From contig NZ_VSKL01000005.1 in NCBI RefSeq assembly GCF_008086165.1, positions 124,001 through 188,000 of the forward strand: a DNA stretch of 64,000 nucleotides. The letters run 5' to 3'. Source of the stretch: Algorimicrobium algoritergicola. Its GTDB lineage: Bacteria > Bacteroidota > Bacteroidia > Flavobacteriales > Flavobacteriaceae. A program made the position numbers and the translations under genes. Positions 43,797-52,890 of the stretch are shown one piece after another; position 1 is the stretch's first letter, and every line of letters begins with the position of its first letter. A model generated the notes under the pieces. That model had not been told where the DNA came from, searched no databases, and saw only the letters and a list, made by a program, of their open reading frames with translations.

Positions 43797-43820
43797 TGAA
43801 TACTAAAAACACTTAAACAA

Positions 43821-45866
43821 ATGAAATTAAAACTAATATTAGGGATGGCATTAATGGCTCCTTTTTTCTACGCTTGTAATAATGACAAGTCGGAACCAAA
43901 AGCCGAAATGGTTGAAACTGAAACTAAAGTGGAAACTGATTTCGATTTTAATGTAGAACAATTTGCAGACATTAAAATCCTACGTTATCAAATTCCAGGT
44001 TGGGAAAATTTAACGCTTAAAGAACAAAAACTGGTTTACTATTTAGGGCAAGCTGGTTTAGCTGGTCGTGATATTTCTTGGGATCAGAATTACAGACACA
44101 ATTTAACCATTAGAAAAGCTTTTGAAAATGTGTACACCACATATTCAGGTGATAAATCATCAGCAGATTGGGAAGCTTTCGAAACGTACTTAAAGCGTGT
44201 TTGGTTTAGTAATGGTATTCACCATCATTATTCCAATGATAAAATGAAACCAGAATTTTCAAAAGACTATTTAGTTGGTTTATTAAAAGAAACGAATACA
44301 ACTTTAGAAGGCGAAGCTTTAGAGGTTTTATTTAATGATAAAGATTCTAAAAAAGTAAATCAGGCTAAAGATGTGGATAATGTATTATTATCAGCTGTTA
44401 ATTTCTATGGTCCGAATGTGACTATGGCCGAAGTAGAAGCGTTTTATAAAACGAAAAAATCTCCTGATGCTAAAAAGCCACTATCTTTTGGATTAAATTC
44501 TAAATTGGTAAAAGAAAATGGAAAAATTGTTGAACAGGTATATAAGTCAGGTGGCTTATATGGTGCAGCTATTGATAACATTATTCCTTGGTTAGAAAAA
44601 GCACAAGGTGTTGCTGAAAACAAAGCGCAAGGTGATGCTATTGCCTTATTAATTACATACTACCAAACAGGTGACTTGCAAACTTGGGATGACTACAATG
44701 TAGCATGGACAGCAGCAACCGAAGGTAATATTGATTATATAAACAGTTTTATTGAAGTATATAATGATCCATTAGGCTACACAGGAAGTTACGAAACCAT
44801 TGTGCAAATTAAGGATTTTGATATGTCTGAAAAAATGTCTGTTTTATCAGAAAACGCGCAATGGTTTGAAGATAATTCACCACTAATGGAAGACCATAAA
44901 AAGAAAAACGTTGTAGGTGTTTCTTACAAGGTAGTAAATGTTGCTGCTGAAGCTGGTGACGCGTCTCCAAGCACACCAATTGGTGTTAATTTACCAAATG
45001 CTAACTGGATTCGTGCAGCAGTAGGAAGTAAATCGGTTTCTTTAGGAAATATAATCCATGCTTATAATAATGCAGGAAGTACAGGTCGTTTAAAAGAGTT
45101 TGCAAACGATGAAGAAGAAATTGAGTTAGAAGAAAAATATGGTCAAACTGCTGATAAATTGCACACAGCATTGCATGAAGTTATTGGTCATGCTTCTGGA
45201 CAATTAAATCCAGGTGTTGGTGAAACGAAAGAAACGCTTAAAACCTATGCGTCTACTTTAGAAGAAGGTCGTGCAGATTTAGTAGGTCTTTACTATTTAT
45301 ACAATCCAAAACTTCAAGAATTAGGTTTAGTGGACGATTGGAAATCTATAGGAAAAGCAGCTTATGATGGTTATATTAGAAACGGTTTAATGACACAATT
45401 AATTCGTTTAAATATAGGTGATGAGGTTGAAGAAGCGCACATGCGTAACAGACAGTGGGTGAGTGCTTGGGTTTTTGAAAAAGGACAAGAAGCAAATGTT
45501 ATTGAAAAAGTAACACGCGACGGTAAAACCTATTTCAATATTACCGATTATGATAAATTGCATGATTTATTCGGACAATTATTACGTGAAACACAACGTA
45601 TTAAATCTGAAGGTGATTTTGCAGCTGTTCAAGCTTTGGTTGAAGATTATGGTGTAAAAGTAGATCAAGAAATTCACGCTGAAGTTTTAAAGCGAAACGC
45701 ACAATTTGAATCTGCTCCATATAGTGGATTTGTAAATCCCATGTTGGTTCCAGAAATGGATGATAATGGCGAAATCACTAAAATTAATGTGGTTCAACCA
45801 GAATCGTTTCCAAAGCAAATGTTAGACTATAGTGGGAAATATAATTTCTTGCCAGCCGTTAATTAA
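43821..45866 (+). CDS. Dipeptidyl peptidase III (M49) lipoprotein, 681 aa
   Basis: A zinc peptidase that removes dipeptides from the N-terminus of short peptides. The family-specific motif HEVIGH (HExxGH) is at about residues 453-458, and the second motif EEGRAD near 484 gives the third zinc ligand. The lipoprotein signal (MAPFFYACNND, Cys near 19) places it in the periplasm or outer membrane, unlike cytosolic eukaryotic forms. Full length for the family. It ends at a strong terminator. Confidence 0.93.
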   Translation: MKLKLILGMALMAPFFYACNNDKSEPKAEMVETETKVETDFDFNVEQFADIKILRYQIPGWENLTLKEQKLVYYLGQAGLAGRDISWDQNYRHNLTIRKAFENVYTTYSGDKSSADWEAFETYLKRVWFSNGIHHHYSNDKMKPEFSKDYLVGLLKETNTTLEGEALEVLFNDKDSKKVNQAKDVDNVLLSAVNFYGPNVTMAEVEAFYKTKKSPDAKKPLSFGLNSKLVKENGKIVEQVYKSGGLYGAAIDNIIPWLEKAQGVAENKAQGDAIALLITYYQTGDLQTWDDYNVAWTAATEGNIDYINSFIEVYNDPLGYTGSYETIVQIKDFDMSEKMSVLSENAQWFEDNSPLMEDHKKKNVVGVSYKVVNVAAEAGDASPSTPIGVNLPNANWIRAAVGSKSVSLGNIIHAYNNAGSTGRLKEFANDEEEIELEEKYGQTADKLHTALHEVIGHASGQLNPGVGETKETLKTYASTLEEGRADLVGLYYLYNPKLQELGLVDDWKSIGKAAYDGYIRNGLMTQLIRLNIGDEVEEAHMRNRQWVSAWVFEKGQEANVIEKVTRDGKTYFNITDYDKLHDLFGQLLRETQRIKSEGDFAAVQALVEDYGVKVDQEIHAEVLKRNAQFESAPYSGFVNPMLVPEMDDNGEITKINVVQPESFPKQMLDYSGKYNFLPAVN

Positions 45867-45885
45867 ATATAAACTTATAATATTG

Positions 45886-45920
45886 AAAAAGCCTCAACGC
45901 TATTGTGTTGAGGCTTTTTA
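45886..45920 (+). terminator. Intrinsic terminator after M49 gene
   Basis: AAAAAGCCTCAAC pairs with GTTGAGGCTTTTT around GCTATTGT; also suits the converging small gene. Confidence 0.85.
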
Positions 45921-45964
45921 TTTATACTAAATTTATTTAGAAAAAGTAGCTATGTTATAATGGA

Positions 45965-46150
45965 TTATTGAAACAACCATTTTATAGACAGAATAAAAAG
46001 AACAAAGCAAATAAAAGCAATCAACACCCAAACCGTTCCTTTGTAATGTTTTCTATGCAACGCTAAATCCTTTCTATATGCATAGATTAAAATTAATACA
46101 AAAGCGACTGCAAATAAGCCTCCAAAAATCATTTGTCCAGTAGTAAACAT
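45965..46150 (-). CDS. Small two-helix membrane protein, 61 aa
   Basis: Two membrane helices (MIFGGLFAVAFVLILIYAY and VWVLIAFICFVLFILSI) are joined by a basic cytoplasmic loop (RKDLALHRKHYKG). Codon use and a TAnnTTTG box on this strand (46165-46172) support a real gene. The pattern recurs in flavobacteria with no known function. Confidence 0.7.
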   Translation of the reverse strand: MFTTGQMIFGGLFAVAFVLILIYAYRKDLALHRKHYKGTVWVLIAFICFVLFILSIKWLFQ

Positions 46151-46250
46151 GTCGTTTTTTTTTGCAAATTTAAGAAAACAAACCCATAACCAAATTTTTA
46201 TTCAGTTGAATTAATAAGGAATCGAAAATTAATTGTGGTTTTAAAATTGT

Positions 46251-46258
46251 TACTTTTG
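46251..46258 (+). promoter_or_regulatory. Promoter -7 box TACTTTTG
   Basis: A TAnnTTTG box 23 bp before the MazG-like gene. Confidence 0.55.
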
Positions 46259-46281
46259 AATGAACAAAGAAAAACCAAACC

Positions 46282-46671
46282 ATGAAAAATAAAATTGAAG
46301 CCGTAAAAGCATTTCATACTGCCTTTAAAATTGGACATCGTGAAACCCCAAAAGCTGATTTAGGTTCTGATAAAAACATGTTGCGTTATAAATTAATGCG
46401 TGAAGAAAATGAAGAGTATCTAGAAGCTGTAACTAATAATGATTTAGTTGAGGTTGCAGATGCTCTAGGTGATATGCTTTATATTTTATGCGGAACTATA
46501 ATAGAACACGGATTACAGCATAAAATAGAGGATGTTTTTAACGAAATTCAACGTAGCAACATGAGTAAGTTAGGCGAAGATGGCGAACCTATTTATCGTG
46601 AAGATGGGAAGGTTTTAAAAGGGCCAAATTACTTTAAGCCTAATATTAAAACTATATTAGAACAAAAATAA
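46282..46671 (+). CDS. MazG-like nucleotide pyrophosphohydrolase, 129 aa
   Basis: An all-alpha NTP pyrophosphohydrolase. The metal-binding helices are LMREENEEYLEAVTNND (E-E-x-x-E) and VEVADALGDMLYILCG (D-x-x-x-D). It belongs to the short single-domain group near HisE and phage MazG-like proteins. It may remove non-canonical or stress nucleotides. A terminator follows directly. Confidence 0.88.
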   Translation: MKNKIEAVKAFHTAFKIGHRETPKADLGSDKNMLRYKLMREENEEYLEAVTNNDLVEVADALGDMLYILCGTIIEHGLQHKIEDVFNEIQRSNMSKLGEDGEPIYREDGKVLKGPNYFKPNIKTILEQK

Positions 46672-46698
46672 AAAACCTCCATTTTACAGGAGGTTTTG
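46672..46698. terminator. Intrinsic terminator
   Basis: AAAACCTCC pairs with GGAGGTTTT around ATTTTACA between converging genes. Confidence 0.75.
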
Positions 46699-46719
46699 AG
46701 AAATATATAAATGTAATTT

Positions 46720-48378
46720 TTATTTTTTAATTAGTTTTTTAATTCGTGTTTTGCCACCAATTTTAAAATGCATCAAATAAATGCCACTCTGGAAATCAGA
46801 TATGTCAAGTTTGGTATTCGAGTTACTTATTTGCGATTCATGGATTCTTTTTCCAAGCATATCATATATTATTAAGCTTACTTCCATGTTTACTTCCGGT
46901 AATATCATGGTGATAAATGTGTCAGCAGGATTTGGATACATGTTTACCATCGTGCCTAAACTCGTATCATCAAGACTTAAGGTTCCTCCAACATCAACTG
47001 TAATTCCTGATCTTGTAATTATAAAGCCTGGAACATCAGCATTTGTTATTTCGCAAGAATAGACACCACTATCAATACCTTGTGCATTGACTATGGTATA
47101 ACTAGATGAGTTTGCACCACTTATTAAAACATCATCTTTAAACCATTGATAACTATTCCCAGACATGCGATTTGCACTATGTCTATTTGTTCCCGGAACA
47201 TCTGTTAGCGTTAATATAATATCTTCTCCAAAATCAGACTCTACATCTTCAGGAGGATCAACGGTATACTGTGGGTTAAAAACAAAGTTTGGTATGTTGG
47301 TTTGATAAGTAGTAAACTCATCAGCAATATCTTCGAATTCAAAGAAGTTATTCTTCATATCTAACACCTCTAAAGGTAGTGCTGTTAAGTCGGGAAAGTC
47401 GCCGCTAAATGAACTGCTACTCCATTCGGAATTAGGATCAACGGAACCTCTTAAATGAAGCTCTTTAAGGTTGACAAGATTTTGAAATGACGTTGGAATA
47501 CTTCCAGATAACCCATTTTGGTTTAACCAAAGTACTTCCAGATTTATAAGGTTTCCAATTTCAGTTGGAATAGTTCCTGAAAACGTATTAGGCGATAAAT
47601 CTAAATTTTTCAATTTGGTAAGGTTTCCAATTTCGGGCGGAATATTTCCTGTTAATTGATTGGACCATAATTGAAGTGAAGTTAATTCTGGGAAACTGCC
47701 AATTTCCATTGGTAAAGCGCCTGCTAAATTATTGCTTCCTAAATTGATCTCAGAAACATGACCAATACCACCAATATTTGTTGTTCTTATGCCTTGCCAG
47801 TTTCCAACAAGTTCGGCCGTATTCCAATTTGTATTGTCAACCCAATTATCGCCATTTGTGCTGTTGTAAAGAGCAATTAGCGCATCTCGTTCACTTGCAA
47901 CGACAGGTATTACTGGTGTTGATTGAAAAGAAATGTTTGATAAGGTGTTTGCTGCCGCACGATAAACTAGAATATAATAATTTGTTCCTTGTACTATATC
48001 TAAATACGTGCTAGATAGAAAACCACAAGCAGATGCAATAGTTAATTCCGATTCATCCATTGCGTTTAAATGTGGTGCCGTAAATATTATGGCAAAAGAA
48101 TTTCCTACAACGGAGCTGTTGGAATCTTCAATAAAAACTTCAAATTGAGAATCTTCCGTAGTTGTAAATTTGTAATAAACAAGATTATAATTTCCTAACG
48201 GGCAGCCTGTTGGTGAAATACCACTCGCAGTTGCTAAATCTAATCTCACATTATTGTCTGTATGAGGAAAGGAATTAATTAAGGTCGCGTTTTCAATAAG
48301 ATTATTTACTGGAACTTGCCCAAACGTTGTTAAGCTAGTAAAGAATAATACTGTAAGATAAAGTATTGTATTTTTCAT
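46720..48378 (-). CDS. Secreted leucine-rich repeat protein with T9SS sorting domain, 552 aa
   Basis: A signal peptide (to TTFGQV) is followed by an N-terminal beta domain (30-150). A plant-type LRR region spans 155-330: ERDALIALYNSTNGDNW, then repeats such as LTSLQLWSNQLTGNIPPEIGN. An Ig-like domain (360-470, SYQWFKDDVLISGANSSSY) and a T9SS type A sorting tail (MYPNPADTFITMIL to GIYLMHFKIGGKTRIKKLIK) complete it. It is exported through the type IX system to the cell surface, where LRR proteins usually bind proteins or glycans. The ligand is unknown. Confidence 0.9.
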   Translation of the reverse strand: MKNTILYLTVLFFTSLTTFGQVPVNNLIENATLINSFPHTDNNVRLDLATASGISPTGCPLGNYNLVYYKFTTTEDSQFEVFIEDSNSSVVGNSFAIIFTAPHLNAMDESELTIASACGFLSSTYLDIVQGTNYYILVYRAAANTLSNISFQSTPVIPVVASERDALIALYNSTNGDNWVDNTNWNTAELVGNWQGIRTTNIGGIGHVSEINLGSNNLAGALPMEIGSFPELTSLQLWSNQLTGNIPPEIGNLTKLKNLDLSPNTFSGTIPTEIGNLINLEVLWLNQNGLSGSIPTSFQNLVNLKELHLRGSVDPNSEWSSSSFSGDFPDLTALPLEVLDMKNNFFEFEDIADEFTTYQTNIPNFVFNPQYTVDPPEDVESDFGEDIILTLTDVPGTNRHSANRMSGNSYQWFKDDVLISGANSSSYTIVNAQGIDSGVYSCEITNADVPGFIITRSGITVDVGGTLSLDDTSLGTMVNMYPNPADTFITMILPEVNMEVSLIIYDMLGKRIHESQISNSNTKLDISDFQSGIYLMHFKIGGKTRIKKLIKK

Positions 48379-48562
48379 GCTTTATTGTGTTGATTAATAA
48401 CATTAGTAAAGCTATTACGAATATATATTCTTCACAATACTCAATTTTGAGTATCTAACAACACGTGTAAAAATCATAAAGCATTCATTTTTAGTTAATT
48501 AAAGTTTTTTGTGTTTTAAACTGGAGATTGGTAGTGTTGTAACGTACAGGAATATTACGCAC

Positions 48563-48589
48563 AAAAAAAACCCCAATTATGGGGATTTT
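48563..48589 (-). terminator. Intrinsic terminator of ilvE
   Basis: Read leftward, AAAATCCCC pairs with GGGGTTTTTTTT around ATAATT, 22 bp after the ilvE stop codon. Confidence 0.8.
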
Positions 48590-48610
48590 AATAGTATGTT
48601 TAATTGGTTA

Positions 48611-49678
48611 TTAGACCTCAAAACGCCATCCGTGTTTATCTTCAGAAAGATTGTGTTGAATGTTTAATAATTTCGTTTTAAATACTGTTGCATACGAATC
48701 TGTAGCATCTGGAATTTCAAAAACTTCTTCAGAATGCTCAAAAGCCGAAATAGGACTAATTACAGCCGCAGTTCCTGTTCCAAAAATTTCTTTTAGACTA
48801 CCATTTCGAGCAGCTTCTTTTATTTCGCTTACGGTAACACGTCTTACTTCTACTGGGATCTTGTTATCTTCCGCTAATTGTAAAATACTTTTTCTAGTAA
48901 TACCATCCAATATACGATCACTTGTTGGTGCTGTTACCAATGTATCATTAATTCGGAAAAAGATGTTCATGGTACCAGCTTCTTCTAGATATTCATGTGT
49001 ACTAGCATCGGTCCAAATAATTTGCTGATATCCTTTTTTCTGGGCTAAACTGGTTGGATAAAACTGCGCTGCATAATTTCCAGCAGCTTTGGCAAAACCA
49101 ACACCGCCATCCGCAGAACGACTATATTTCTCCGCAAAAAGTACACGAACTTTACTTGTGTAATATGCTTTTGCTGGTGAGCAAATTATCATAAAACGAT
49201 AAGCTTGTGCAGGAGCAGCAGAAATAGCAGGCTCAAAAGCAAAAACAAATGGTCTAACATATAATGAATTTCCAACGCCTGGTTTAATCCATTCTTTATC
49301 CATATCCATTAAAGTGGTTAAACCTTTCATGAAGTATTCTTTTGGGAACTCTGGCATAGCTAATCGTGCTGCAGAGATATTTATCCGCTTGTGATTATCT
49401 TCTGGACGAAACAAAAAGGCATTTCCGTTATCATCTTTATAAGCTTTCATACCTTCAAAAACAGCTTGCCCATAATGAAACACACGAGCTGAAGGTTCAA
49501 TTGTCATGGCTTGATAAGGAACTATTTTCGGTTGTTGCCAAGCACCATTTATAAAATCACAGTAGAACATGTGATCTGTGAACTTACGACCAAAATCGAT
49601 ATTATTAAAATCAACATCATTGATTTTTGTTTTTTCTATACGTACTATATCAATTTCGTTATATTTCTGATCCGTCAT
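48611..49678 (-). CDS. ilvE: Branched-chain amino acid aminotransferase
   Basis: A PLP class IV transaminase that makes valine, leucine and isoleucine from their keto acids, or degrades them. The PLP lysine lies in GGVGFAKAAGNYAAQ. EYLEEAGTMNIFF, SDRILDGITRKSILQLA and EIFGTGTAAVISPI are the class IV signatures. The length of 355 and the insertions match the type II BCAT found in Gram-positive bacteria and Bacteroidota. The gene stands alone, divergent from the DUF4920 operon. The icmF product at 28918 uses breakdown intermediates of the same amino acids. Confidence 0.94.
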   Translation of the reverse strand: MTDQKYNEIDIVRIEKTKINDVDFNNIDFGRKFTDHMFYCDFINGAWQQPKIVPYQAMTIEPSARVFHYGQAVFEGMKAYKDDNGNAFLFRPEDNHKRINISAARLAMPEFPKEYFMKGLTTLMDMDKEWIKPGVGNSLYVRPFVFAFEPAISAAPAQAYRFMIICSPAKAYYTSKVRVLFAEKYSRSADGGVGFAKAAGNYAAQFYPTSLAQKKGYQQIIWTDASTHEYLEEAGTMNIFFRINDTLVTAPTSDRILDGITRKSILQLAEDNKIPVEVRRVTVSEIKEAARNGSLKEIFGTGTAAVISPISAFEHSEEVFEIPDATDSYATVFKTKLLNIQHNLSEDKHGWRFEV

Positions 49679-49755
49679 GTTTCTTAAAAGTTTGGTTTTG
49701 CGAAAGTACTCAATTTTGGGCTTATAAAAAACTTAAAATTTACTTAAAAAAAACG

Positions 49756-49763
49756 TATATTTG
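49756..49763 (+). promoter_or_regulatory. Promoter -7 box TATATTTG
   Basis: A TAnnTTTG box 28 bp before the DUF4920 gene; it should drive the three-gene operon to mnmD. Confidence 0.55.
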
Positions 49764-49791
49764 GCCTTGAAATTTTTAAAAATTCCGAATA

Positions 49792-50298
49792 ATGAAGAAT
49801 ATAATTTTAGCACTATGCTTGATGTTTGTGGCATTTTCTTGTAAGAATAATGATAAATCTACAGAGATTGTTGAAACAGAAATTAACGAAGTAACTTATG
49901 TTTCTTTTGGAGATGTTATTGAAGCTGATAATACGTTAACGGCATCCGAAATTAGCGAAAAATACTTAAGCTTGAAACCTGGTGATACCCTTCAAACTAA
50001 AGTGAAAGCTAAAGTAAACAGTGTTTGCCAATCAAAAGGATGTTGGATGCGTTTAGATATAGAAAATGATCAAGAAGTGATGGTGAAATTTAAGGACTAC
50101 GGTTTTTTTATGCCTAAAAATATTGCAGATAAGGAGGTTATTATAAATGGTAAAGCTTATGTAACTGAAGTTTCTGTTGATGAACAACGTCATTATGCGG
50201 AAGATGCAGGAAAAACGGAAGAAGAAATTGCTGCCATAACAGAAACTAAACGTACGTTATCTTTTGAAGCAGATGGTGTGTTGTTAATTGAAGAATAA
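49792..50298 (+). CDS. DUF4920 lipoprotein, 168 aa
   Basis: A lipobox (MFVAFSCKN) leads to a small beta domain containing VNSVCQSKGCWMRLDI with a conserved CxxxGCW pattern, VKFKDYGFFMPKN, and AYVTEVSVDEQRHYAEDAG. The domain is DUF4920, periplasmic, and possibly metal- or heme-related because of the conserved Cys pair. Its stop shares a base with the next start (TAATG), where a CxxCH protein follows. Confidence 0.88.
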   Translation: MKNIILALCLMFVAFSCKNNDKSTEIVETEINEVTYVSFGDVIEADNTLTASEISEKYLSLKPGDTLQTKVKAKVNSVCQSKGCWMRLDIENDQEVMVKFKDYGFFMPKNIADKEVIINGKAYVTEVSVDEQRHYAEDAGKTEEEIAAITETKRTLSFEADGVLLIEE

Positions 50299-50744
50299 TG
50301 AAAACTTTTTTTAGCTGTTTAAGCCTACTTTTTTTAGTTGCTAGTTGCAATAATGCTGACGAAAAGGCAATCTCTGAAAAATCTAATAAACAGGAAATTG
50401 TTTATGATATGTATGAGCCGTCTGAAATGGCGAACCTCATGAATCAAATGTACGCTCATAATTTAGACGTTAAAAAATCTATAGTTTCAGGTGAAGATAT
50501 TCAAGAATTCCCTTTAGATTTTTTGAAAATCCATACGGCCGAATTATCCGATTTTAAAAAACGCAATGACACGTTTGAGAGTTTTTCAAAATTATTTATT
50601 CAAGCCGAAAAAGAACTTTATAATCCGGAATCTGCTTTGTCAGAAACCGATAGGTTTAATAATGTGGTAAATCTTTGTATTTCTTGTCATCAAACCGAAT
50701 GTACTGGGCCTATTCCACGTATTAAAAAACTACTCATTAAATAG
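50298..50744 (+). CDS. Lipoprotein with one c-type heme motif, 148 aa
   Basis: A lipobox (LFLVASCNN) and a helical body end with LCISCHQTEC, a single CxxCH motif that would bind c-type heme covalently in the periplasm. The helices before it (MANLMNQMYAHNLDVKKSI and SKLFIQAEKELY) resemble a four-helix cytochrome c' type fold with the heme site near the C-terminus. It overlaps the DUF4920 gene by 1 bp. The role is probably redox or gas binding. Confidence 0.75.
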   Translation: MKTFFSCLSLLFLVASCNNADEKAISEKSNKQEIVYDMYEPSEMANLMNQMYAHNLDVKKSIVSGEDIQEFPLDFLKIHTAELSDFKKRNDTFESFSKLFIQAEKELYNPESALSETDRFNNVVNLCISCHQTECTGPIPRIKKLLIK

Positions 50745-50745
50745 T

Positions 50746-51441
50746 TTGAAACGCCATATTATAACCACTGCTGATGGTTCTAAAACCATCCAGATAGACG
50801 ATTGGAATGAGCAATATCATTCTATACATGGTGCTATTCAAGAAGCGAATCATGTGTTTATCAAAACAGGTTTTGATGCTGTTATTTCTGAATTAAATTT
50901 GAATTCTTTATCTATATTAGAAATTGGTTTCGGTACAGGATTAAATGCCATTATTACCTTATTAAAGGCTGAAAAAGCACAGATCCATGTGGATTATGTT
51001 GGTGTTGAAGCTTATCCTGTTTTAACCGCTGAAATTAACCAATTAAACTACGCTGAACTTTTGGAAGGTAGTTTATCCGAAGTGCAGTTTAAATCCATTC
51101 ATAATATTTCTTGGGAAATAAAATTACCTATTTCTGAATTTTTTCAATTAACAAAACAAGAAAAGAAGTTTCAAGATATTACCAATATCAATCAGTTTCA
51201 TCTTATTTATTTTGATGCTTTTGGCGCACGTGTCCAACCTGAATTATGGACGGAACCTATTTTCGAGAAGATGTATAATGCGTTAAAACCAAATGGTGTT
51301 TTGGTTACTTATTCAGCAAAAGGCAGCGCACGTCGTGCCATGCAAGCTGTTGGATTTGTAGTTGAACGCTTACCAGGACCTCCCGGCAAACGTGAAATGT
51401 TAAGGGCTACAAAGCCAGAAACATTCAACGATACGAAGTGA
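50746..51441 (+). CDS. mnmD: tRNA 5-methylaminomethyl-2-thiouridine methyltransferase MnmD
   Basis: A stand-alone SAM-dependent methyltransferase that completes the mnm5s2U modification at the tRNA wobble base (the MnmC1 half of E. coli MnmC). The SAM loop is LEIGFGTGLNAI near residue 64. HLIYFDAFGARVQPELW is the catalytic segment and LVTYSAKGSARRAMQAVGF is typical of the family. Translation starts at TTG, 1 bp after the stop of the heme lipoprotein, so it depends on coupling. The last ten codons are copied in the tandem repeat that follows. Confidence 0.93.
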   Translation: MKRHIITTADGSKTIQIDDWNEQYHSIHGAIQEANHVFIKTGFDAVISELNLNSLSILEIGFGTGLNAIITLLKAEKAQIHVDYVGVEAYPVLTAEINQLNYAELLEGSLSEVQFKSIHNISWEIKLPISEFFQLTKQEKKFQDITNINQFHLIYFDAFGARVQPELWTEPIFEKMYNALKPNGVLVTYSAKGSARRAMQAVGFVVERLPGPPGKREMLRATKPETFNDTK

Positions 51442-51745
51442 GTTACATGTTTCCATTCAAAGCCAGAAACATTCAACGATACGAAGTGAGTTACATGTTT
51501 CCATTCAAAGCCAGAAACATTCAACGATACGAAGTGAGTTACATGTTTCCATACAAAGCCAGAAACATTCAACGATACGAAGTGAGTTACATGTTTCCAG
51601 TCAAAGTAGAACATTCAACGATACGAAGTGAGTTACATGTTTCCATTCAAAGCCAGAAACATTCAACGATACGAAGTGAGTTACATGTTCCATTGAAAGT
51701 AGAAACATTCAACGATACGAAGTGAGTTACATGTTTCCATTCAAA
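51411..51745 (+). repeat. Seven-copy 48-bp tandem repeat at mnmD end
   Basis: A unit of 48 bp (AGCCAGAAACATTCAACGAT, then ACGAAGTGAGTTACATGTTT, then CCATTCAA) is present seven times. Copies start ACATTCAACG at 51421, 51469, 51517, 51565, 51611, 51659 and 51705. The first copy includes the final codons of mnmD and its TGA. Copies 5 and 7 are 2 bp shorter. The 48-bp period keeps reading frames open on both strands, which makes spurious ORFs. No gene is visible from 51746 to 51917. Confidence 0.95.
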
Positions 51746-51917
51746 TTGTTACATTACACTTTAATTTTCACTGATAAAGGCTTCTTTTTTTTGTTAGCGC
51801 ATTCATAACTTCAACTTTTGAATATTACAAACTTAATCTTTCGTTAAATCTGTTAAACCTTCTTTAAAAGCAGTTATAATCAGTGCTCTTACACGTATCT
51901 TTATATAAAAATTGTAC

Positions 51918-52823
51918 ATGAAGGTATTAATTACAGGTGCTACTGGCTTAATTGGTAAGGCAATAGTTGAACAATGTTATAATCAAGATATCACAGTTCA
52001 TTATTTAACAACTTCTAAAGAAAAAATTGAGCAACTAGATCATTATAAAGGATTTTATTGGAATCCTGAAAACAATGAAATTGATGTGGCTTGTTTGGAA
52101 GGCGTGGAAACCATTATTAATTTGGCAGGTTCTTCTATTGCTAATCGTTGGACAGCTGCTTATAAAAGTGTTATTATAAACAGTAGGTTGGATACACTTC
52201 AGTTAATAAAGGAAACATTAGCGCGTGAAAATCATACTGTAAAACACGTTATTTCAGCAAGTGCTATTGGCATTTATCGAGACTCATTAACCAACTATTA
52301 CGATGAAGAAACGACTGAAATTTCCACTAGTTTTTTAGGACAAGTAGTCGAAAAGTGGGAAGCTATGACAGACACGTTTAACGAGCTTGATGTTTTAGTT
52401 TCTAAAGTTAGAATTGGTTTAGTTTTAGATGCCGAAGAAGGTGCATTGCCACAAATAGTGAAGCCCGTTAAATTTGGTGCTGGTACAGCTTTTGGAAGTG
52501 GTAATCAGTGGCAATCATGGATTCATATTAAGGATTTAGCAGGTGTTTTTGTATATGTATTAAACCATAAAATTGAAGGCGTTACAAATGGTGTAGCACC
52601 AAACCCAATTACAAATTCAGAACTCACAAAGGCGGTTGCTAGCGTTTTAAACAAACCGCTCTTTTTGCCAAATATTCCAAAAGTATTAATGAAATTGATT
52701 TTAGGAGATATGCACATATTATTATTTGAAAGTCAACGCGTAAGTAGTAAAAAAATAGAGGAGGAAGGGTATCAATTTGAATTTGTAAACATAAAACCAG
52801 CCTTGGAAAACTTATTAACGTAA
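51918..52823 (+). CDS. TIGR01777 family NAD-dependent epimerase-like protein
   Basis: An extended SDR with Rossmann loop GATGLIGKAI at the N-terminus, TIINLAGSSIANRWT, ASAIGIYRDS with the catalytic Tyr region, and a C-terminal part VRIGLVLDAEEGALPQI and WIHIKDLAGVF. This pattern is family TIGR01777 (SDR39U1), of unproven substrate. The ATG at 51918 is chosen over a TTG at 51912 because it directly precedes MKVLITGATG. Confidence 0.9.
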   Translation: MKVLITGATGLIGKAIVEQCYNQDITVHYLTTSKEKIEQLDHYKGFYWNPENNEIDVACLEGVETIINLAGSSIANRWTAAYKSVIINSRLDTLQLIKETLARENHTVKHVISASAIGIYRDSLTNYYDEETTEISTSFLGQVVEKWEAMTDTFNELDVLVSKVRIGLVLDAEEGALPQIVKPVKFGAGTAFGSGNQWQSWIHIKDLAGVFVYVLNHKIEGVTNGVAPNPITNSELTKAVASVLNKPLFLPNIPKVLMKLILGDMHILLFESQRVSSKKIEEEGYQFEFVNIKPALENLLT

Positions 52824-52834
52824 AAGTCACGCAT

Positions 52835-52869
52835 AAAAAAATCCGCTACAAATTTGTAGCGGATTTTTA
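52835..52869. terminator. Intrinsic terminator
   Basis: AAAAATCCGCTACAAA pairs with TTTGTAGCGGATTTTT with almost no loop, between converging genes. Confidence 0.85.
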
Positions 52870-52890
52870 AGGGTATTAACAAAAAACGAA

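Noticed and set aside
51438..51725. 95-codon frame across the 48-bp repeats
   Set aside because: It exists because the repeat length is a multiple of three; a frame on the other strand (51309-51614) is open for the same reason. No other coding evidence.
51411..51745. CRISPR array
   Set aside because: The 48-bp units are contiguous without unique spacers, and no cas genes are present.
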